Shown piece after piece: positions 58,201-64,000 of a DNA stretch of 64,000 bases. The DNA is taken from assembly GCF_016097555.1 (NCBI RefSeq), contig NC_054704.1, forward strand, positions 75,476,118 to 75,540,117. The letters are read 5' to 3'. The first letter of the stretch is position 1. Every line of letters begins with the position of its first letter. Source of the DNA: Gigantopelta aegis (Eukaryota > Mollusca > Gastropoda > Neomphalida > Peltospiridae). Below the pieces are notes generated by a model that was not told the DNA's origin, made no database searches, and saw only the letters and a list, made by a program, of their open reading frames with translations. The translations under genes were made by a program, and so were the position numbers.

Positions 58201-60631
58201 CTGGAAGTGAATTAGTAAAAACAATTTGAGCAATTAACACTGGCTTAAACCAGCATCAAGACGTCATTATTTGTTTTCATTGTACAAAGAAAGAAATGTT
58301 TTATTTAACGACGCACTCAACACATTTTATTTACGGTTATATGGTTAAGGACCACATAGATATTGAGATAGAAAAGCCGCTCTCGCCACTTCATGGGCTA
58401 CTCTTTTCGATTAGCAGCAAGGGATCTTTCATATGTACCATCCCATAGACAGGATAACACATACCACGGCCTATGATGTACCAGTCGTGGTGCACTGGCT
58501 GGAGCGAGAAATAGCTCAATGGACCCACCGACGGGGATCAATCCCACACCGGCCGCGCATCGAGCGAGCGCCTTACCACTGGGCTACGTCCCGCCCCGTT
58601 TTCATTGTACAAAGCCATATCACAGTATCAGAGCGTTACCCAACGCTACATGTGGCCGGCCACGACCAGTATTACCGCGTGCCATGCGTACGACCCCTGT
58701 CCAAGATTATGACAGCATCTGTTGACTAACAGTTAAAGATAGTTTTGTTTAACGACACCACTAGAGCAGATTGATTTATTATCGGCTACTGGATGTCTAA
58801 GAAAGGAAACCCGCTACATTTTTCCATTAGTGGCAAGAGATATTTTATATGCACCATCCCGCAGGCAGGATAGTACATTTCATGTTGTCTTCGATGTGTC
58901 AGTCGTGGTGGACTGGCTGGAACGAGAAGTAGCCCAATGGGCCCACCGACGGGGATCGATCCCAAACCAACCGTGCATCAAGTGAGCGCTTTACCACTGG
59001 GCTATTTCCCGCCCCCTGAGGAACAGAGTCCACCAAGCGGCAATATCACAATATCAGTAAACTTTCAGCCAGAAATAAGATCAGAAAATTTAGAAGACAT
59101 CCGCAACAGAATCCTACCTTCAACCTTGCCCTTACCTCCAACCTCACCATAACTCACTGTTCGTGCTTGAGAATGTATACAGTGCAAATCAGCAAATCCT
59201 CTACCTACCTGAACATGTTTTGGTTACATATCGTGACTTTTGGGAACATCATATTGTTCTTGAACTTCATTTCTGTTGTGATGGCGGAAGGTCGAGACAG
59301 GAAGTAGCTAACACGGCCCTGAATGTTCCAGATCATCCACGCAAACGCCAAAAGAATGATAGAGAGCCATACAAATCTGGTAAAAAAAAATTAACACAAA
59401 CATTTGTAAGACATATGGCTTGTAATACGTGTTAAAAGGTTAATAGAAAAATCTACACGAACAGAATAAATGTTAAGGCATAAAATTGAAAAAATAAAAT
59501 ATATATATATATATTATATAATGAGGCATAAAGGGATTCATGACTTTAAAGAAAGTCCTTGAAGGTATGAAGAATACAGCTACGGCTGAAAGAACCTTCG
59601 TATGCTTTGGTGAAAAAGGGGTTGCGGAGTTTAAACGAGATATTTGAGTTCTGAAGATTAAAAACGGTCGGGGCGTCCAAAGCCAGCATTAAATTATTAA
59701 AATGTCCAAAATACGGAAGCAATTTTGTTCTTTCTGATAGGCAAATTAGTCTTGTACATAGTTAATACATGTACATGTAAAATGAAGGTAAATGTGGGTA
59801 AATTTCCACTATTTATAGATTTTTTTAACCTTTTTATTTTTATTCAGAGAACCCCTGTTTAATACAACCATAGAGGAGAAGTGACAGACAGATTACAAAT
59901 TTTTTAAAAACATATGAATGTATTACAATTACTTAATTACTCTTACATTTATCAAACAATATCATAAACTATTAAATCAAAATTACAGAAATGTATCCTC
60001 TACAGAGAGAGAAAACATCTAAACTGAAAATGGCTAAATGTTACGGAAACGTTATAAAACTAGTGAGTAATCCTGTATAACTGGCATTCTGAGAATGTAT
60101 ACTAGGACTTCCAGTACACTCACACAAAGAATGACCAGAGATTCTGCGCTGTGGATCACAAGAATGTTGACTGCTACCCTGATGTGTATTCAACAGTATT
60201 TACTGCACAATGTGGTATTTTTTACTAAAACTTAATTTCATGTGTAAAATAATAATTTCTTCATATTTAGTCATGTAAAATGTATTTCTGAATGTAATTT
60301 CTGGAGACATGTAAAATGCTTATATTCTTGATCAGTCGAATATTCTGAATACGTCGACAATCTATTTCTTTTAAGTCCTTACTGAAAAATCAGTAACCAT
60401 GTCAATGATTTTGTTAAGACAGTCATTGACTTTCCTTAAGTGCTGCATAGGTATGTAATTTCTAAAAGGAAGACGTTATTTTGTACTCTGTTTTTTTTAT
60501 ACATACACATATTATACATACAAACTAGATTGACAAGGGACTTACCTCCGCAGTCTAGATATTTCCGAGCCCAAGACATACTTAAAACCTGAAATGCCAA
60601 TGTTGTTCGCGACATATTCTGTACTGCGCAT
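50019..60631 (-). CDS. DEG/ENaC-family sodium channel, paralogue 4 (11 exons, 703 aa)
   Basis: Exons from the 5' end: 60546-60631, 59209-59376, 57988-58200, 57636-57751, 57115-57299, 55952-56105, 54969-55028, 53170-54061, 52482-52573, 50971-51081 and 50019-50053. All junctions are GT-AG and the frame is open for 704 codons. [20 protein letters not shown] begins the cytoplasmic N-terminus, and TM1 is about residues 30-48 ([16 protein letters not shown]). [48 protein letters not shown] and [12 protein letters not shown] follow. Exon 8, at 892 nt the longest of the four, carries the helical insert with several N-x-S/T sites. TM2 is [14 protein letters not shown] (656-669) then [14 protein letters not shown], and the tail [14 protein letters not shown] microsatellite lies about 23 bp from the exon 7 donor, and the TM2 exon is preceded by an array of acceptor copies. 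Confidence 0.93.
51082..52125 (-). repeat. Array of about ten TM2-exon acceptor units, gene 4
   Basis: Between exons 9 and 10, units of about 75-110 bp repeat the intron end (TTTCTCTGTTTATCAG on the minus strand), the exon start (GTGATATTGGTGGCAGTAT) and up to about 60 nt of TM2 exon. Unit junctions are near 51177, 51283, 51386, 51460, 51570, 51632, 51741, 51880, 51985 and 52090. The two nearest the real exon still encode [20 protein letters not shown] and [19 protein letters not shown] before a stop. The farther ones are more decayed. Confidence 0.88.
52574..52775 (-). repeat. Tandem duplication including the exon 9 acceptor, gene 4
   Basis: ACAAATTAGCACTGCAATAA occurs at the true exon 9 start (52563-52582) and again near 52660. 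It is followed both times by TTTATTAATAGTC, TAATAATCTTGAGCAAAATA and CACAGTTATCTCGAGACA. The period is about 95-100 bp, so the acceptor and first ~12 exon bases are copied. Confidence 0.8.
54361..54425. repeat. (ACAAT)n and (ACAT)n microsatellite
   Basis: Six to seven ACAAT-type units followed by ACAT units in intron 7 of gene 4. Confidence 0.9.
54430..54540 (+). mobile_element. SINE family F, diverged partial copy
   Basis: GGACAATTTGTGAGGCCAGA, TTTAATTATCCCCTGCACCA and GTGCGTTAATATCTATGTAT match the 3' half of the element at 54696. Confidence 0.7.
54696..54852 (+). mobile_element. SINE family F with GA tail
   Basis: A tRNA-like head (GGATAGCTCAGAACGT, box B GGCTCGAGTCCC) is followed by GGACAATTTGTGAAGCCAGA, GCGCCAGTGCGTTAATATCT and directly by the GA run. 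Confidence 0.7.
54853..54946. repeat. (GA)n microsatellite next to a splice donor
   Basis: About 94 bp of GA, which is (CT)n in the gene 4 transcript, starting about 23 nt after the exon 7 donor. Confidence 0.95.
55219..55267. repeat. (TA)n microsatellite
   Basis: About 24 TA units in intron 6 of gene 4. Confidence 0.95.
55356..55698 (+). mobile_element. SINE family A, full length
   Basis: The tRNA-like head has box A GTAGCCCAGTGGTACAGC and box B GGGATCGATCCCC. It is followed by TTCCAGCCAGTGCACCACAA, GGATGGTGCATATAAAAGAT, AACCGTAAATAAAATATGTT and a TTTC tail. CTCAATGCT flanks both sides as target duplication. This is the best reference copy of the family in the window. Confidence 0.92.
58290..58597 (-). 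mobile_element. SINE family A with perfect 17-bp target duplication
   Basis: GTTTTCATTGTACAAAG lies at 58273-58289 and again at 58598-58614, with a full minus-strand family A copy between. The intact duplication marks a fairly young insertion in intron 2 of gene 4. Confidence 0.93.
58739..59017 (-). mobile_element. SINE family B, full length
   Basis: The B-type 3' end (TTTAACGACACCACTAGAGC) is at the left and the tRNA-like head (GGGATCGATCCCAAACC, then GGGCTATTTCCCGCCCC) at the right. It lies in intron 2 of gene 4. Confidence 0.88.
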
Positions 60632-61266
60632 GACGAGCAAAACTAGACTGACGTCTAAGCACAACAACAGACAAAAGGATTGTTACTGTTTTTATGGGAT
60701 ATTTTTTCGTTTTGTTATGTGATTTTAAAAATCATTTATTGATTCATTTATTTGTTAAATGACAACACAAAATGTAAAAACAACAGTAACAATAAACAGA
60801 CATCATATGTTTTGGGTTTTCTTTTAGTGAAAAATAAACATGAAACTATTAAATTGGGAAATAATTGATATTCCGGGCACTGGCTGTATGATGATTTTTA
60901 AGTTTTGTAAATATAATTAGAAGACATTAATTTGTGAGCTGGCTTGGACAAAGCAAATATAACCAAATATGAACAGTGATACGGGTGTATTAATAGCACC
61001 GCTAATGATGGGTTGTTTAGTTGGGGGTTTTTAACAACTCAAACAGGACGATCCTATACAAGTCTGGGAATCGAGCAGTTCTCAACCAAATGTTGACCAT
61101 ACAGACAGTGCTAACGAAGCGTGAGGTCGAAGAGGTAAATGTAAAACCAGGCCTATGTAATGACATTCTAAGAATTAATTTGTACAGAAATTCTAAGCCC
61201 TAATGTGAACATCAGGGAATAATATTCCATGATGAATTGATTAAAGAAATGGACCGTCGCAAGGAC

Positions 61267-61489
61267 CAGAGCCGGTTTATCCTAGTAGCACATGTAGCAC
61301 GTGCTACGGTTCCCCCCCTTCAGGGGCCCCGCGGTGATGTGTATATTTATTTTTCCCAGGTCATTTTTCCCTTCTCCCCGAAGGGGCTTGCAAAATATAT
61401 TTCCTGGGAAGGTGGACCCGCTGTTATTTGTGCTACAGGCCCCGCTGTTATTTGTGCTACAGGCCCCGCTGATCCTTAAACCGGCTCTG
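61267..61489. mobile_element. hAT-like MITE, copy 2
   Basis: The ends CAGAGCCGGTTTA are inverted perfectly (right end TAAACCGGCTCTG). The flanks GCAAGGAC and GCCAGGAT agree at six of eight positions. The interior matches 43446-43624 plus a small duplication of GCTGTTATTTGTGCTACAGG. Confidence 0.78.
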
Positions 61490-62312
61490 GCCAGGATTAT
61501 TTCAGCCCATGTCACTCTGTGATCTAACATCAATTTGAACCTAACATGTTCGAATATTTAGCTAATTAATGGCATGTGACTTTCCTACAATGCTCAAAAT
61601 CAATAACCTAGTATCGTATTTGGTGAGTTTATCGAATGTCACTGTAAAAATATACGTGGTTGAGACCTTCTGGTGCATGTTCTGACATTCAGATGCAAAT
61701 TTGATACCTTGTGGCGTATAACGTCCGACTTGTCATAGTCAATAGTTCGAAATTATGCCAGTATTAATTCAGAGTATTTTTGTTTTTAAGGCTTTTAAGG
61801 CTATGTGTTTGACATTTATTGCCGCAAATGTGATTCAGAAATAGTTCGTGCATGTGCGTTTGATGAGCATTCTATGATGGCAATGCTTTTTCGATGAGGT
61901 GGTGATACTGTCCTGTGCCGATACGGACTGAAAACAAAATCAATATAGAGCACATCTGCTATTAAAAAAAAGTTAATGTAGTTCTAGCATGCTGGTATAT
62001 ATATTACTTATTCACCCGTTGGTGAGAACACCATGCGTTATTTTTTATAACACATAGTTGTTTACACACGTACGTGTGTTAATCATTTCAAGACATACGA
62101 CTGGCTGCTCCTAGGTGATGACCAGGTCACCAATGCCATACGTCCAATAAAAAAAACAGCACTGTGGAAATCGATTACACTGTGATATATAGTTAACTTG
62201 TCTGTGACGCGTAAGTCAGCTACAAGTACAACGGCTGTAAATAACTTTTAGTCGAAAAGATGTTAAAAAAAAATTAAAACCTAAGGGGTTTTTTTTAGGA
62301 TATGTAAGAAAT

Positions 62313-62456
62313 AGAATAATACATTCGTGTCCGTTAGATACCATTTATCTCATAACTCGTTTAAAAACGTATCAAACTCGCTTTCGCTCGTTAGATACAT
62401 TTTAAAACAACTCGTGTGAGATAAATGGTATCTAATGGACACTCATGTATTATTCT
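62313..62456. mobile_element. Palindromic element, 144 bp
   Basis: AGAATAATACATTCGTGTCC ... GATACCATTTATCTCA at the left is mirrored by TGAGATAAATGGTATC ... ATGTATTATTCT at the right. The loop contains CTCGCTTTCGCTCG. Confidence 0.7.
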
Positions 62457-62476
62457 CAATATATGTTTCGTTTGAT

Positions 62477-62821
62477 GCAAATAAATATACATTAACGATA
62501 CATTTGTATAATTTGACTAGATACTATGTGATTCATTTCAACTGCGTTAGGTCTGTTGCTTGAAATATGATAATATCCTGAAGCCTACATTGAACAAATA
62601 ATACATGGAAATCTGTAAAGAAAAAAAACCCCATCTAGAACAATGTTCTATGCAAATAAGTATACATTAACGATATATTTGTATAATATGACTAGATACT
62701 ATGTGATTGAATTCAACTGCGTTAGGTCTATTGTTTGAAATATGATAATCTCTTGAAGGCTACATTGACCAAATAATACATGGAAATCTGTAAAGAAAAA
62801 AACCCGTCTAGAACAATGTTC
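62477..62821. repeat. Tandem duplication, period about 175 bp
   Basis: The block from GCAAATAAATATACATTAAC to CTAGAACAATGTTCT at 62477-62651 is repeated at 62653-62821 with scattered differences. Confidence 0.85.
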
Positions 62822-62932
62822 TTGGCTGATACGTTAATGGTGTGAGGCTACCATCTGGGGGATTATGACTGAATGCCTCTAAGTCCGAATCCTGCCCGAA
62901 AATGTAACTATAGTCATTGAGTCCCGTGCCTC

Positions 62933-62951
62933 GGGGGGGGGGGGGGGGGGG
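62933..62951. repeat. Poly-G tract (about 19 G)
   Basis: An uninterrupted guanine run that also underlies the glycine-rich start of a short plus-strand frame, which is not a gene. Confidence 0.9.
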
Positions 62952-64000
62952 CAACGATATGTGTGCGCGTCGGCGTCCCGTCGCCAACGGGTGGGTGGGC
63001 GGTCGGCCATGGTGGTTTGAGCCGGTGGATAAAAACTATATGAGTCGGATAACGTCATGTATAATAAATATCGGAATTGGCGAGTTATTTCATTTTGAAT
63101 CTAGGTATTTTCTTGTAGGTATAGTCGACTGAAAGGATCAGAAACACGAACCAGTACCGGAGACACGGAATTATGGAAACACGAGCTCGTAACTCATCTA
63201 AACACGAAACTTTGAAATTAAATTTTAACACAAAAGTTGACTCTGTCGTTATCGAAAAAGGCCTATTCTCTACTAAGTGTGCATTTCAAAAATTAGAAGA
63301 AAAACGTTTGTAGAATGTAGAGCATTGTTCCTTATTTTGATAGATACATGTCTTAATGAACGGAATCGGACAGTATTGCATCTTGGAAGCAATATTTTGT
63401 AAAATAACTTAATATATATGACAGCACCCATTACGGTAAACAATTAATACGTTACATACTGTTTTTGGTTGATTTCTTCAATACAAAACAGGCGTTTGTT
63501 TTGTTGAAAGATATGCCTAATTATGACATAAATATATATATTGGAAACAGATCAACTTAATCACGAGTTTAATATAAGAAATGATACATTTTCCATAAAA
63601 TCACTGACACATTGTGATGAATATAATATATTTTTATTGTAAAAAAAAAGACCAAAAAAAATTCTGACAAACTCCAAACTAATTTCTATGCTTCTGTAAC
63701 ATGTTCTCTGCAAATGACAAACAGTGGCTGGTTGCATAGCTACTGTCAAATGGTAACGTATTTGTCTTAAAACTAAAACTGAATCAATTGTCAAAATTAT
63801 TTTAACTAAACAATCTATATGTAAGTGAAGTGATATAATTAACTCTTTAAATGCAATCCATATTTCCCCTGACTTTGATGACAATTTTAAGTTGATCTCA
63901 CGCCGAACTTTGTGCCTTGATATGAAGGGTGTGCGTGTATTCATATCATTTAGATCAGTCTGTAGAACCTCACCAATGTACTATTCATTGCCATACATGA

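Larger units (their letters stand above)
60632..64000. other. Region upstream of gene 4 to the window end
   Basis: This is the 5' flank of gene 4. It holds an hAT-like MITE, a palindromic element, a 170-bp tandem duplication and a poly-G tract (listed). I see no TATA box at a convincing distance and no further channel exon, so the array appears to end here on this side or continue after a long gap. The 127-codon minus-strand frame at 63561-63944 has no motif I recognise. Confidence 0.5.

Noticed and set aside
59546-59757. Minus-strand frame of about 70 codons in intron 1 of gene 4 (contains [19 protein letters not shown])
   Set aside because: The composition looks coding-like, but it lacks an early ATG, is cut by a stop directly upstream, and matches nothing I recognise.
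63561-63944. 127-codon minus-strand frame near the window end
   Set aside because: No motif, no recognisable splice partners and AT-rich context. A chance frame is likely.

Overview
This window looks like nuclear DNA of an animal, most likely a marine mollusc. It is AT-rich, its genes are split by GT-AG introns, and it is full of short tRNA-headed retroposons (SINEs), palindromic non-autonomous DNA elements, microsatellites and minisatellites. The mollusc assignment rests on my recollection that the commonest SINE here (ending in a tail like GTGCGTCGTTAAATAAAAC) is abundant in molluscan genomes. No database was searched.

The backbone is a head-to-tail array of four paralogous DEG/ENaC (degenerin/epithelial Na+ channel) genes, all on the minus strand: gene 1 (1941-14765), gene 2 (19916-29213), gene 3 (34457-46296) and gene 4 (50019-60631). 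I built each from eleven exons with matching splice sites. Nine exon lengths recur between copies (168, 213, 116, 185, 154, 60, 92, 111 and 35 nt). The first exon and the large eighth exon (826-892 nt) vary. Genes 1 and 4 are open throughout (685 and 703 residues). Gene 3 has a 4-nt deletion in its TM2 exon, but the shifted frame stays open into the last exon (710 residues with a new basic tail). Gene 2 is very probably a pseudogene: its first exon is ruined, exon 6 is frameshifted, a disulfide cysteine is lost and the TM2-exon acceptor is deleted. It also has a duplicated last exon.

The proteins have the standard layout: short cytoplasmic N-terminus, TM1, FPK(L/V)TICNQN post-TM1 motif, cysteine-rich ectodomain, TM2 with a GGS selectivity filter, and a very short tail. 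Three things are unusual. A roughly 250-residue, cysteine-poor, probably helical and fast-diverging insert, carried on exon 8, sits where the short knuckle helix normally lies. A native cysteine occupies the degenerin gating position in every copy. The N-terminal HG gating motif reads SG.

The most striking non-coding signal is that exon-intron junctions of these genes have become minisatellites. In gene 3 the last ~57 nt of exon 8 plus its donor are repeated about 16 times in the next intron (78-bp unit). In gene 4, and less so in genes 2, 1 and 3, the intron end plus the first ~60 nt of the TM2 exon (acceptor plus filter codons) are repeated, giving an array of pseudo-exons. The acceptor of gene 4 exon 9 is duplicated too.

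Intergenic stretches hold only mobile and repetitive DNA: a nearly whole Tc1-like DD34E transposon (in fact inside intron 1 of gene 1), two decayed Tc1 relatives, hAT-like and TTAA-flanked palindromic MITEs, at least six SINE families, and several minisatellites. I recognised no retrovirus-like, Polinton-like or toxin sequence, no CRISPR array and no convincing functional tRNA or rRNA gene.
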